DNA of 64,000 bases from Phyto melanocephala (GCA_941918925.1 OW799236.1:66612685-66676684); one strand, 5' to 3'; shown: positions 34,087 through 45,968, counted from the stretch's first letter. A program made the numbers and translations. Notes: generated from the sequence alone by a model not told the origin.

Positions 34087-34640
34087 GCTCAGGTCAAAAG
34101 TTAGTGATCAATCGCGAGCTATGAAGAAACGGTACAATCAGATATATTATTTTCGTAGTTTGCCGATATGCCGTGATATGTACTTCTTCCCGTATACAAT
34201 GGGAAATTAACGCTACAAAAATCTAATCGAACATTACGACAAAAATGATGTTTATCCACGCGAACATGGCATGACGAATAAAATTAATCGTACAGATGCT
34301 TTAGCTACTTTGGAAAAAAAAAGAAATTGTTTCATTTATCTGCCGTTTTGCTGAAACTGTTGCTATCAACCAAATCATCATGATTATCGTTTATTGAAAC
34401 TTCCAACTACTGAAAGTAAGACTTCTGTTTACACTAAATACACCAACAGCGTCGAAACGGGCGGTAAAATCGTAAAACTTTGCACTTTCCCAACGCTGTG
34501 GAAGAAATATTGTCCCCACATCGTCACTATAGCCGGCATACGATTTGTGCGAATTGTGCCGAAATCTTGCAAAAGATGCTGTTAATACAGTAAACGTTAC
34601 TGAAGTTGAAATGGAAGCAGCATTGTAGGGGAAAAATGAA
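34087..34640 (+). pseudogene. fragment of a repeated invertebrate gene of unknown type
   Basis: Pieces in different frames read SRAMKKRYNQIYYFRSLPI, CRDMYFFPYTMGN, KNLIEHYDKNDVYPREHG, SFICRFAETVAINQI, and near 34470-34560 KLCTFPTLWKKYCPHIVT. The order and wording (a C-x-M/F-FF start, a variable PREHG stretch, a W-L-PHIV stretch) recall a multi-copy family of hypothetical proteins in invertebrate genomes. Frameshifts and stops (for example TAA after YTMGN) make it a pseudogene. I infer a mobile origin only from its copy habit. Confidence 0.4.
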
Positions 34641-34871
34641 AATAAATACATTTCACCGTTAGGTCCCCTTCTATTTGCGCTTAGAATCGTCGACTTCACT
34701 TTTATAAACGCGCATATCTCTGGGAGGGAACACTTTTGGGGCATAGGATCGGTCTCATTCGATGCTCAGATGTTGCCCACATCAAAACAAAAAAAAGTGA
34801 ATATAGTTTTTTTTACCCTTAGGTCCTTTTCTCTATGCGCTGTCACATATATATTTATGAACTAACAATAA

Positions 34872-34988
34872 GGGCCGTATTCATAAAAAATATTTTAGGT
34901 TTATTGAAGGCTTATTTGACAAATTTCTCTACAACATCTGTCAAATAAGCCTTTAATAAACCTAACATATTTTTTATGAATACGGCCC
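34872..34988. mobile_element. 117-bp foldback MITE, PIF/Harbinger-like
   Basis: Two 50-bp arms (34872-34921 and 34939-34988) that are nearly perfect inverted copies, tip GGGCCGTATTCATAAA, with a 17-bp loop. TAA on both sides (34869-34871, 34989-34991) fits the 3-bp TWA duplication of PIF/Harbinger. Confidence 0.88.
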
Positions 34989-35084
34989 TAAGTATTTAAA
35001 TCTAAAAATTAATCAAAGAAAATCCAGCCAATGACAGACAAAATCTAGTTTTCAAATTTAAAGTTAAATGCAATGTTGTCATTA

Positions 35085-35335
35085 TTTTGTTCATCTGAGA
35101 GATGGTGTACCTTCTTCTCAAACGAACATGTCTGCTATGTTGTAAGATATTTCGGCCAACAAAATTTGAATGAGTCTCAAGTATAGGCCCACGTCTCTTG
35201 TAATTTGGCTTTGTACCAGCGGGACATTAAGATCTTTATGCAAGTTGCTGTTTTTTATGCACCACGGAACGACGGTTATCGTTCGTAGTATTTTATTTTG
35301 ACGCCTCACAGAGGAGTATTTGGCCTGAAAATCTG
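35085..35335 (-). pseudogene. Jockey-type LINE, 3' fragment
   Basis: The minus-strand frame RRQNKILRTITVVPWCIKNS with NLHKDLNVPLVQSQITRD is the C-terminal tail of Jockey-clade reverse transcriptases. The edge next to it, CAGATTTTCAGGCCAAATAC on the minus strand, resembles the same position of the LINE at 42.4 kb (GCTTTTCAGGTCAAATAC), so both may be one family. Confidence 0.75.
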
Positions 35336-35458
35336 GCCAAAATTATTAAACGTGTTTTTTTAATTAAAATTTCTAGTTTTTTGATAGTTTTAGGTGTAGT
35401 ATGATATAAAAAATCTAGTGGCAGATTTTGAAAAAATTACACTGCGCAACAAAAGTAC

Positions 35459-36060
35459 ACTGCGCAGAAAAAAAAATTTTTTTTTGTCTGCTAGAAATAA
35501 AAGTATGTGGACTATATTGATTTTAATGCCCTTAATTCAAATCTGTTTTCCGTTTTTCTCTGATACGTAAGGATTTTCTGCTAAAGGCGTGGCATATTTC
35601 ACTCTCTAAATCGTTGGGTTGCCTAATATATTTTGTCATAACTTGAAAACGGATTCTCCGCTTTTAATAGCAGGAGGATCAGAAGATGCACCGGAAAATT
35701 CTGCTTAAACCATCCAAACAATTTTTTTTCTATCTATTACTATTTCGGAGTTATTAAAAATGTAATGGCGAAAAAAATTTCCTGCTAAATTCGTCAAATT
35801 TTTGTTTTCAAAATACCATAAAAAAATGTAGGAACCAAAAATTTAAATTTTTAAGATTTTTCCAAAAGCCACATTCCTAAGGAACAAAAGACGGTATAAA
35901 TAGTAAAACTCAATTAACAAATGTTGATTTTAAAGGTTTAAACTCATTCTTAACAGACTGTATGTACATGCATACATATGAGCTAATCCGAAAATTTTTA
36001 AACCAAAGGCAGAAATTTAAAGTTGCCCAAAATTCAAATGTTTGTTAATGGAATAATAGG
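35459..36060 (+). repeat. diverged solitary arm of a CACTG-type element
   Basis: CACTGCGCAGAAAAAAAAAT, TATGTGGACTATATTGATTTT, TTCAAATCTG...TTTTCCG and AAAGGCGTGGCA occur in the same order as in the left arm of the element at 25810 (CACTGCTC, TATGTGAACTATATGGATTTT, CTCAAATCCG, GGCGTGGCA). No matching right arm or gene lies directly next to it, so this is a relic or one arm of a broken copy. The right limit is approximate. Confidence 0.6.
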
Positions 36061-37286
36061 ATACATATTCAAGCTTCAAAATATATAAGCAATAAGGTTT
36101 TACGGTGGTTTGTTTGTCCTTGGCAGAGGCTAACCTAAACGTACCTCTTGCTTTCATTTATTTTTGTAAAAAAAGGGTATTTCTCATGGTCAAAAAAGTG
36201 GGCAAAACAGTCGTTTCAGTATTTAGCGTTTAGCAAAACTTTAATTTGTTTAATTTTCGTTTATTTAAGATAAAAATCAAATATTTAAATTATCTAATAT
36301 TTATTAACAATTTGAACTAAAAATGGTTACACTGTGTGTAACGTCCGTAACGGAAAATAGGGTTTTTTAAGTTTAACCGAATGATATTTAATAATTTTGT
36401 TTTCCAAACTAGCTTATAAACAGAGTTTTTTATACACTTTAATCTGATGAAAAAAACGAAATACCTTTATTACACTTTTTTTTTATATATAAATGACAAA
36501 TGACGGCATGAAATTACTCAAAAATGTTATTTTAATATTATGAGGTGGAAGTAAGTGTTTATAATGGATTTTCACCTGCTGAATCTGAATCTGGTCTTAA
36601 AATTGCTCTTGAACCCGAAAAACTTCACCTCAAAGTAACAAAAAGTGTGTTTAATTAACATGTGATCCCCCAATCTGTAACTTAAATTGAGATGAATTTC
36701 AAATTCTCCTGAAACCTAAAATAAATCTTAAAAATCAATAATTAGTAATTAATAACCATGTTGTAGTAAACCGCAACCCCCATGCCCCCTTTAAATATTT
36801 GTCGGTACGCCCATGCATGCAATATTTACGTACTGGATTTTCCGTTAGAAATTAGGAATTTTTTTTGCTACTTCGCATGGAAAAGGAGTGGTGGACGCTG
36901 TTGGCGCTGTTATTAAGCGAATAGTTTGGCAACTAGTAAAAGCCCAAAATCTCATCTTAAAAAACGATTGAGATTTTCACAAATTAGCAAAAAAAAATAT
37001 AAATGGCGTTTTCCTAATTTACGTTGATAAAAATTATGTCAAAACTATATCTGACGAAATACCAAAAACATGAATAAATGTAAAAAATATCCAGCTCTTA
37101 AATCACATCATTATTTTTCGGGCTTTTCCAATGACAATATGTACTATAAAAGTTTGTTTTATTAAGCATAAGATACAATGTTAAACAGTTAAATAAACAA
37201 ATAAATAAATGAATATAAGCTAATATAAGAGTAGTGAAATATTCTATAATTTTTTTGTAACTAATAAATTAATAATTGCAAGGTTA
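36061..37286. other. spacer without a supported gene
   Basis: AT-rich, non-coding. It contains the first of three copies of GTAACGTCCGTAACG (36338-36352). Nothing else recognised. Confidence 0.5.
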
Positions 37287-39064
37287 ACAAGTAAGAGCAC
37301 TATATTCGGCTGTGCCGAATCTTTTATACCCACCACCAATTTTGTGTACATTTAAAGCACAATATTTATTATTTTGTTAATCATTAAGGAATAATCTCTT
37401 TATAATAAAATATGTATCACTTTCTTTGTATAGGATGGTTAAATTTTAAGGGCCCATGTTGAAGGTGAACTACACCTAGTCTTTAAGTTTGTTTTCTGCA
37501 TTTCACTTGACATTTCTCAATCTAAAACTTACTCAATTTGATCCGTGGAAAGATACGCAAATGAGCAACGCTGTAAAGTTATTCAGGTTTTTTATAAAAA
37601 TGGGCGTTTAAATCAAAATGCATTTTGTGCAGTTCGTAATTCTTTTGATCGACATAATCGTTCAAATTTGTCCACAATCGGGAGAATTGTAAAAAATATT
37701 AAAATCTCTGCAAAACAGGTCTGTATAAAATGTTAGAAAATCAGTGAATGCCTTCTTAGTGCGTTGAATGGGAACCACTGCTGGTTTTTGCGATAGTGTG
37801 GCAAAAGAGCAGTCAACCTCGCCTCATCATCATGCCCAACAATTGAGCATCAATATTGTCATTGAAAACTTGGACCATCAGAAAGAGGAGTGGCGCCAAG
37901 GATGGGGGGCCATTTGGCCGATATTTTGTTATATATATAATTGAAACATACAAATATTATAATTACAAAAAGAAATAATAATAATATCCTAAATAATTTG
38001 TGTTTTATTCAAATTCAACATAAAATTTAACCACCCTTTATAACTGCGATATGCTACTAAAATGCTTTTGTAAGTGCAGTCTTTCAATGAAAGTGGGCAT
38101 TAAAGTAGGCGTGTCAATAAAGTTTCTGCTAATAAATACAACTTTGATATTTCAATATAGTCCTTTATTTTCCCAAAAACTTTGTCAATAGAGAAATTAC
38201 ATGAGTTTAAGATAAACCTTTACATGGGAGGTAGGCGTTAAAGTGGGCGTGTCACCTAAACTTTTTGGCACAACAATAACATTGATTAGAAGGATATGCG
38301 TAGCAAATTTGATCATCAAACCTCTAATTTTGGCGGTTTTATGAACTTTTAAATTTCATTAACGGTAGATAACGTGAAAAGTGGGCGTTAAAGTAGGCGT
38401 GTCAAAGTTATTTTTGCGAATGAGTACAACTTAGGTGTTTCAATATAGCCCTTTATTATTCCAAAATCTTTATTAATAGAGAAATTATATGAATTTTAGT
38501 TATAACGTTATATGGGAGGTGGGCGTAAAAGTGGGCGTGGCACATTGATTTTCCGTTACAAAAAAGCGTCTCACCAAAAAGCAAAGTGTGCAAAATTTCA
38601 GAGTCGTACATCAAATTTTGTTGCTTTTATGACGTTTTTGTTTTTAAATATACCGAGAAATACACTGTGCGGTATAAATTTTCGTACATTTTGATCGATA
38701 ACTCCTCTCCTAATACATAGATTTAAATAATTTTCGGGGAAAAATTTAGTTTTTACTCAGGAAATATATATTCGAAGTTTCATGAGTCTACGTTAATGCG
38801 TTTGGACACAATTCCATTTTATTCGATGTTTGAAGGACACGGTTTTTTCGACCTACTCTTGCCTTTCGAGCTATAACTCTCTTCCTAATATTCCGATTTA
38901 GCCCATTTTCAATACCAAACAAACCTTATCTATAAGAAAGATTCTGGCAAAATTTGAGCCCCCTAGCTTTTTCAGTGCGACCTCTATCGTGCTTTCAACA
39001 GACGGACAGACGGACGAACATAGCTAGATCGTCATCAAATCAAATCCTGATTCAGAATATATAT
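37287..39064 (-). mobile_element. DINE-1/Helentron-like repeat, family A, copy 6 (5' end lost)
   Basis: Hairpin end on the left near 37303. The body has fewer modules than copy 4, and the copy stops inside CAGAATATATATAC at 39064, so the 5' edge GGCGGGTATAAAA is missing. Copies of GTAACGTCCGTAACG lie on both sides (36338 and 39078). Confidence 0.85.
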
Positions 39065-39780
39065 ACCTCCATTTTTTGTAACGTCCGTAACGGAACTTTA
39101 AACTAGCATAACTTTTTTTGAAAACAGTTAACCTTTAAGTTTAAAACAAGTTTTAAAGTACTCCGAAATAACTGCATTTTATAAAAAATTTCATGAAAGT
39201 ATTCCAATGTGAACGCCAGCTGTGTCAATCTTAACAAGCAAATTTGAGTGCGAATGTAACGTCCGTAACGCAGGATTAGCCCATATTATGATTTACGGTC
39301 TAATTAAAAATAAAAAAATTTAAATTTTAAAGCTCACAGTATTTTTTATGAAAAAATGCTTTATTATATATATTTTACATTATATAATACTTAATATATG
39401 GACAAGTTAAACTTATAAAAATTCCTTAATAATTATTATGTCGTATGAATATCCTTATTAGCTGCATCATCGGTGTCAGGAAAAAGAAGTGTAATGGTTT
39501 TTGATGAAAAAGATTTTTTTAATTACCCGTTCTCTTTGCGTACTGCTGCTTATAAAAGGGTACTGCTCAGAAATAACCCATTCAAGACATCTCGATTTGT
39601 ATTGCTTCTGCTGAATTTCCTCGAATAATTCGTACGATATAATCGTAAGTGCTTATTTCTGCCCTCGACAGCTTCTTCTGACAATTGGATGGTAGCCTGA
39701 TACCTGGGTGCCCATGTATTTTTTATGTACCTGTATTTATTTTTTGTAAACTTTTTTTTTTGTGATAAATGCTTTTAATA
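39065..39780. other. spacer without a supported gene
   Basis: Holds the second and third copies of GTAACGTCCGTAACG (39078-39092, 39256-39270). No coding region recognised. Confidence 0.5.
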
Positions 39781-40586
39781 ACACTGTGCTAGTTGAAAAA
39801 ACAGACAAGCCGGGCACCTAGCGTTTTAACATAATTCGGGTACGCTAAATCCAGTGGTGCCCTCGGTTTTTTAAGATTGGCTCTGGTTTTCGAGATATAC
39901 CGTTATATCGAAAATGGAGGAGGTTGCACCACATATAATCGCGTAACTCAAAAACGCTTTAGCTTATTCCAAAAATTTAAAAAACCGAAATTCCGCAATA
40001 AAATTTCCTTTAAGAAAAGTAAAACTTCTTTCTAATATCTGTAGTGGTTTTAGAAAAATAATTTTTTTTTTTTTTTAAATTAATTTTTTTATCAAAATTT
40101 CGAAATTTTTGTTCTTTAAAAATTCATAAAAATTTAAAAAATGCAGCTAGGCTTCTAATTTTTTGCAAACATATAAAAAACAAAGCTGCTAACAAAACAA
40201 GCCATAAATGATTAAAATCTGTTAGCAACTTTTGATTTTATTCACAAAAGTCGACAAATTTTAATTAATTTAAGAATTTCATAAAACGCAATATTTGTAT
40301 GGGAGCACCCCTAAGGGATGGTGATAAAGGGAAAGTATAATTTAAGAAAATGTTAAGAACAAAAAACAATGAAGGTCGGTCATACATTTTATCCCCCTAG
40401 GAGTGAATCCTAGGCCTTAGAAACAAATGATGGGAATGAAAAATAAAGTTGCGCAGGTGCAAAATAAGCTATTTGTGATTAAAGTCTGTCTACAACTTTT
40501 GATTTTTTCAGAAAAGATGAAATTTTTGAATTTTTTATATAACCAAACAAAAATTTTTTGTTGTTAAGTAGTTTTTATTTAGAAAT

Positions 40587-41621
40587 TTATTTTTCTTCCT
40601 CCTGCAGATTCCAACAAATATCCCCTAATAGCGAATCAAGTTGTTTGCCGCTATACCAGTGTTCGAGCCTGGCTGTTACTTGGTGAAATCTCTCGCCATG
40701 TTCATCAGACTCGGCTGGTGATTGTTCATTAAATTTTTCGGCATGGCAATGCAAAAAATGTATTTTCAATGACATTCTAACGTTTAAGTTTTTAAATGCG
40801 GTTAGCATATTTTTGATTAAAATTCGCCAGTTTTCAGACCGATGATTTCCTAATACATTTTCTATTACTGATTTCACACAATTCCAGGCCAATAGCTCGA
40901 TATCATTCAATGCAACCTCAAATTGATGGTCCTTCATAAGACGGCGAATGTCCGGTCCATTAAGAATTCCTGTAAAATAGAAACATTATGAAATGAAATA
41001 TAAATCTAATTTAATAAAGTAGTTAGAGTTCATACCTTCTTTTACTTTCATGCCGCTTAATCGTGGAAAAATTCGGTGCAATTCGGTAAAAGCAACACCA
41101 TCTGGGCTCAATGCTTTTATAAAATTTTTTACAATACCCAGTTTGATGTGGAGTGGAGGAAGCAAAATCTTTTCCATGGGCACAATTGGTAATTCAATAA
41201 CATTGTTTCTATGCAATCTGCTTTCCTCACGAAAAGCCCAATCCCGTGTATTGTACTGGTCGCCATCGAAAAGCGTATTCCATAAGCACATGAAGCACAT
41301 ATTTTTAGTATAGCCCAATTGCATGCCTCTTAAAAGAGCTACCACTTTTAAATCTGCGCATATTTTTCACTTGTGGTCTTTATATTTAATTAAATGCATT
41401 ATTTTTTTCATTGATGCGTATGTCTCTTTAGTATTTGTGCTAAGTGATATCGGAATAGGGCTTTTTAAATTAGTGACATGTAGCAAAACTGCTTTTAAGC
41501 TACTTTTGGAAAAATCAATAAATAAGCGCCAATCTCCAGGATTACATTCATTTTGCATTGTACAACGGTATTTGGCTTGGTTCTTGGAATTAAAAATTAA
41601 AAAAATTGAACATAGGTTCAT
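40587..41621 (-). pseudogene. transposase-like gene, copy II, with a 66-bp intron
   Basis: Read on the minus strand: GDWRLFIDFSKSSLKAVLLH, ETYASMKKIMHLIKY, a TGA where relatives have a coding residue, then ICADLKVVALLRGMQLGYTK, CFMCLW, PMEKILLPPLHIKLGIVKNF and FPRLSGMKVKEG. A GT...AG intron follows (41035 to 40970, GTATGA to TTTACAG). The frame continues in phase with ILNGPDIRRLMKDHQFE, VIENVLGNHRSENW, MSLKIHFLHCHAEKF and SDEHGERFHQVTARLEHW to a normal stop at 40587. Apart from the TGA this copy is open throughout and includes the C-terminal part that copy I lacks. The candidate catalytic residues are the Asp in FID, the Asp in ADLK and the Glu in DEHGER or the one just before it. Function is inferred, not known. 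Confidence 0.7.
40970..41035 (-). other. intron in transposase-like gene copy II
   Basis: 66 bp, GT at 41035-41034 and AG at 40971-40970 on the minus strand. Removing it joins KVKEG to ILNGPD in phase, and the uninterrupted copy I reads KEGIFVGPQIRQL at the same place (31950-31980), so copy I never had or has lost this intron. Confidence 0.8.
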
Positions 41622-41699
41622 GCACAGTGTAATTATTCTTATTAGGTACGTTATTTATTTTTTTTAACACATAATGTTTTGCAGAGCAGTTATATAAAA

Positions 41700-42379
41700 A
41701 TATCCTTTATGGGGATGCGTGCGACATTCCCTTATAACTATTATCGCTAATAAAGAATTTTTCAAATTTATAATTATAGACAGGTATTAACACTGTAAAG
41801 TGTTAAAAGTTATGTGAATAACAGTTAAAATCAATAATTCAAAATACATAAAAGTTTATGACGATAAAAATGTATAAGAACAAGTGCCTGATGAGCAAAA
41901 ATGGAAGAAATGTGAAAATTTAAAAAAATCGTCAAAAATAATGGCGCAAACTTGCGCAAACTTTTTTTTATTGTGGTATCAAAGATAATTCGTAGAGATG
42001 CTAACCTCACTTTCGAAAACCTCTTCATTTTCTTTTTTTGCAAAAAAAAGTGTATAATTTTTTTTTGTTTTTAGCTTTTGAACGAATTGTTTTAACATGA
42101 ATATTCAACATATTTAAAATTTTTTTTATTTTTTAAATAACTTTTGATCAAACCTTTCCGAGAAAAAAAAATCATTGTTAAACCTTTATTCGTTTACCCG
42201 CAAAAAAATATCATATAAAGATCCAGAAACCGAAAAAAACATTTAAATCTCATACAATTTTCTTCACTTTCCTGACTTTAGCAGGGCCTCAGAGCTACAA
42301 ATTGCAACTAAAAGTCTTCAAAATTTACAATATAATGTAAAATATTGTTGTCTGTCGAGCTGCGTACTTAGTTCTTAAG
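41700..42379. other. spacer without a supported gene
   Basis: AT-rich; no element end or coding frame could be supported. Confidence 0.5.
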
Positions 42380-43390
42380 ATTTCTTAAAATTCAGTTATG
42401 CCTTTTTGGCCAGCTTTTCAGGTCAAATACTCCTCTGTGCGCCGTTGAATTTTTTCTATGTTGGAGGTGGATCACAGCATCCCATAATGGAGTTCTGTAA
42501 CGCCAAATTGGATTCAATATTGCGTTGTAAAACAAAAGTTTGCAATCGAGTCGTAGAATCGACTTTCGACCAATAAGCCGAAGAATTTGAGCAGTCTTTA
42601 ATTTCATGTGGGTTAACTTTGCATCTATATAATATTTCCATGTGAGACGGCAATACAAATGAATACCAAGGTATTAAACGTGCGAGTGTTGTGGCACCAC
42701 CTGGTTATTAATATGATGGGAGGGCAACATTGACTTAAGGCATCTTTTGGATTTTCGTGAGTGCTGAAAAAAGCCGTGTCGTCAGCGAATAATAAGATAT
42801 CGGTAAGACTGGTTGTTGGCATGATACACCAGCTGAGATTGGTTGCGCGTAGCTAATAACATCTCTGGCGACAGATTGTGTATATTTGTAGAAAATTGTG
42901 AACATTATTTGGCAATTTATGCAAAATCTATGTATAAGGAAAGTCAAACAGTAGTTCGTTTCTTCAAAGGCTTTTGTACCAGTCTGTGGGTTTGTTCGAT
43001 GATACTATCTTGCTTCCTGAAGCCAAATTGATGATCTGGAATGCAGTTGTTAACATTTAATATCGGTATCAATTTAGCTGTTATAAACTTTTCAAACAAT
43101 TTGGACATTGTTGGAGGGATATTTTCCCGGAGTAGGGATCATCTTAACCAATGCAACTTTCCATGCTGGCGGGTAGTATTCAAGTCCTAAGATATCGTTG
43201 AAAAGAAAGAGAAAAATTTTCTTAGTGGTGCGAGGCAACTGCAGAAGCATTTTATTACTGATTTTATCAAAGCCAGGTTGTTCTTCTATTACTAGCTCAT
43301 CCAATCCTGTCGTAGTGCATGATTCCATAGTTTTATTTCCTACGACCCGTTACCTGCGCGCCTCAACCAACGAACTTACCTGTCCTTCGT
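42380..43390 (-). pseudogene. Jockey-type LINE reverse transcriptase pseudogene
   Basis: Minus-strand pieces in RT order: QPGFDKISNKMLLQLPRTTK and YYPPAWKVALVKMIP (N-terminal fingers, 43300-43130), SLTDILLFADDTAFF (the catalytic FADD box, near 42790), then LTWKYYIDAKLTHMK, LIGRKSILRLDCKLLFYNAI and WRYRTPLWDAV (thumb, 42650-42460). These are typical of the Jockey clade, where the enzyme copies LINE RNA into a nicked chromosome. Between 43130 and 42840 the palm is rearranged. Endonuclease is absent. The gag piece at 45.0-46.0 kb on the same strand may belong to the same original element. Confidence 0.85.
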
Positions 43391-43399
43391 TGCTATAAA

Positions 43400-43962
43400 C
43401 TCAATCAAGCACCTATTTTAGGCTATTTTTTCATTCACACATATATAAACATAATTTATTAACAAATAACTTGATTGAGAAGTCGCATCTAGACCCTTCA
43501 AACAATTATTAAGAGAAGCTTCTCTTTGTGGTTCTAACAATTTCATGAGCTTTTGTGCATGTACATTTTTTTAATGTAATTTTAAGTTGGGGCGATCTGT
43601 GTTTGATACAAGCTCTTGTAGATCTGTAGATTAAATGCGATTGTACCAGGTTTGACGAAAAGTTAAAGAGGAATGTTCCGCGACTTTTTTCATATGTTCA
43701 CCAGTACAGTCATCGCTATCTTCTGGAGTTCTTTAAGGCAGAATTTTTGTGCAATGTGTGCTTAAATATGTACTTTTTATATTTTAACCGATTGACTCGT
43801 ATGTAGAGATGGATAGCGGGAAAGAACCCAACGGGAATATACCCAGGTTTTTACCCATTTGGGAAAAAAAACCCAATAGACGGATATTTTCATTATTTAA
43901 CGTAATTATCGAGATCTTAAAATATTAACTTTTTTTTTTATTTTTAGTACAAATGCAGCGAA
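43400..43962. other. spacer without a supported gene
   Basis: No supported coding region or repeat. Confidence 0.5.
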
Positions 43963-44572
43963 AAACAAGTAAGAGTGCTATATTCGGCCGTTCCGAATCT
44001 TATATTCCCTTCACAACGTGAATTCATGCAATAACAATGGTTTGTATCACCATTTATCTCATTAATATGAAATACGTACATACATATGTACATATAAAAA
44101 ACTTACATATATAAAAACATCCCACTGTAAAATTATAAACTGAGTTTGCGTATGTATGTTAAAAAAAATAAAAAATCAAAAAAAAAATTTTTTTTGGCTC
44201 AGCCCAGTATACCACGTTTGTGTATATTTATGTATGTATGTGTTGTATGTTCTTGTTGTGAAAAAAACGACGTGGTCGTAGTTTTTTTGCTCATATCTCA
44301 GTTGTTTACGTACCGATGTTTCTGGTTTTTAATACGGATCTACTGCCGAATATTTCTGATATTTAAGTACCTCACCAGGGTCCTGGCAATGTCGGAGGGC
44401 TTCAAAAAGTTGATTTCAACATACACTCGGACAGGCGGACAGACTGACAGAGCTTAATCGACTCCCCGATTTACAAGCTTTCAGACAATATATACTTTAT
44501 AGGGTCGGAAATGAAAATTGTAGAAATTTCAAACGGAATGACAAACCCTTTTTCACTGTGTGAAGACTATAA
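43963..44572 (-). mobile_element. DINE-like repeat, family B (full length, minus strand)
   Basis: Left end AACAAGTAAGAGTGC and hairpin ATTCGGCCGTTCCGAAT with one mismatch, then ATATTCCCTTCACAACG. Right end TTTTTCACTGTGTGAAGACTATAAC. A short A-rich core compared with the copy at 52.3 kb. Confidence 0.82.
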
Positions 44573-44999
44573 CAACAAAAAGACGTCTTTTTGTTTTATC
44601 ATAAGATTTTGTTTGCGCATTGTCATGGAATGTTAAGCATCTTTGACCAAAAAAAGTTCACAAAACAAAATCCAAGTCATCAATTAAACCAAAAATTAAC
44701 ACGAGCGCCCACAGAACGAAGCCAAAATTACGTGTGAGATAAATATCATCAGCACGAATTTATTGAATTATGAAAATAAACAAAATTAGATTGGCTCTAA
44801 CTAGTAGTAATAGTACTTAAATAGTACGTACTATTAGATATAATTATGAAAAAACCGGTATATTATCCCATTCGGTATTTTTCCCCGTGTTTTTTTTACT
44901 GTTTTTTTTTTAAACTTAAGGGTTTTATTTCTTATTTTTTTTTAGGATCAGTAGGCCAATAAGTTGGTTCTCAGAAAAGGAATCTTATAAATTGTGACC
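44573..44999. other. spacer without a supported gene
   Basis: AT-rich, no supported feature. Confidence 0.5.
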
Positions 45000-45968
45000 T
45001 CTGGGACTAATAAGACGTGAACCCCTATTATATTGTCGGTTGGTTTGATTTAAGAATACTGGCATATGACATTTGGTTTGTGGCAACCTGTGCCTCAAAA
45101 ACAGGGCGACTTCTATATTTGGCAGTGTGATTTCTACCGCAATTGCTGCATTTTTTTACCTTAGAGTTGTTCTTGGGGTTTGTCGCATTTAGACGTATCA
45201 TGCAAATCTCCACTCTACATGATGTACTTTAGTTCGAAGATGGCATCGTTTTGACATCGTTTTCCTGTTCCTAATCTTGGATACTGCTTTAACTTTAAAG
45301 CATTTATTGTGAAAATAAATTTTAACTCCTTAGGATCAACATCAGAATTAATACCCTCGATAACGACATGGTTTTCTCCTATTAATAAGTTAATATCTTA
45401 ATTAGGTCATTAGAGTTCTTTTCTCTTAAATAAATTAGAGGAGGCCGCTTAATAGACTTACTCGAAGTAATTGGGGAGTCGCTTTCTTTTTATCGCAAAC
45501 GATTTTGCTCTCTTGGCTTTTAACTGTCTTTCGATATATTTGCAGCTGATGCTATTTCCGCAGATTTAGTGGTTCTGCCTCTTTTTTAAAATTGATATAA
45601 GTACAACGATCGATTCCTAACTGAGTCTTAGGTTTTTCCACTACATAGGTTATGCTTTTTGGACTTTGCGTAACTTTTGCAGCTGTTGCCACTTCTTCAG
45701 TATTGGATACCGATGAAGATTCTTCGGAAATTCTTCTTGGTATATTAGAGTAAGATTGGGGTAAGCTTGCACCTTGCTCAATTCACTTATTTAAGTTTGG
45801 TGCACTAGCATTTAATTTTGTAGCTGGAATAATATAAGGTTTCACACTTAAATATTGTTTATTACATTAAGGATTTTTAATGTTTTCATAGCTGGCACTG
45901 GCGGAGCTTAATACGATATAAACATTTCGGCTGTTATGCCCACTCGTGTTTTTGGAGTTGCCACTCAT
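45000..45968 (-). pseudogene. Jockey-type LINE gag (ORF1) pseudogene
   Basis: Minus strand from ATG at 45968: MSGNSKNTSGHNSRNVYIVL, then a Ser/Pro-rich middle (IEQGASLPQSYSNIPRRISE) and near the end KKCSNCGRNHTAKYRSRPV, which corresponds to the zinc-knuckle region CxNCG.NHTA of Jockey ORF1 proteins that bind the element's RNA. Several stops and frameshifts lie between. It is on the same strand as the RT relic at 42.4-43.4 kb and could be its ORF1, with a DINE copy inserted and the endonuclease lost between them. Confidence 0.75.

Larger units (their letters stand above)
39783..41690 (-). mobile_element. second element carrying the unnamed transposase-like gene
   Basis: The gene at 40587-41621 is flanked on the left by CACTGTGCTAG (from 39783) and on the right by GCAGAGCAGT (41681-41690, inverted ACTGCTCTGC). 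Both resemble CACTG ends but they do not form clear arms, so the limits are tentative. The element is related to, but diverged from, the one at 25810. Confidence 0.45.

Noticed and set aside
35459..41690. One single large CACTG element spanning both the solitary arm and the gene copy II
   Set aside because: The right end at 41681-41690 does not form a long inverted match with the arm at 35459, so I keep them separate.
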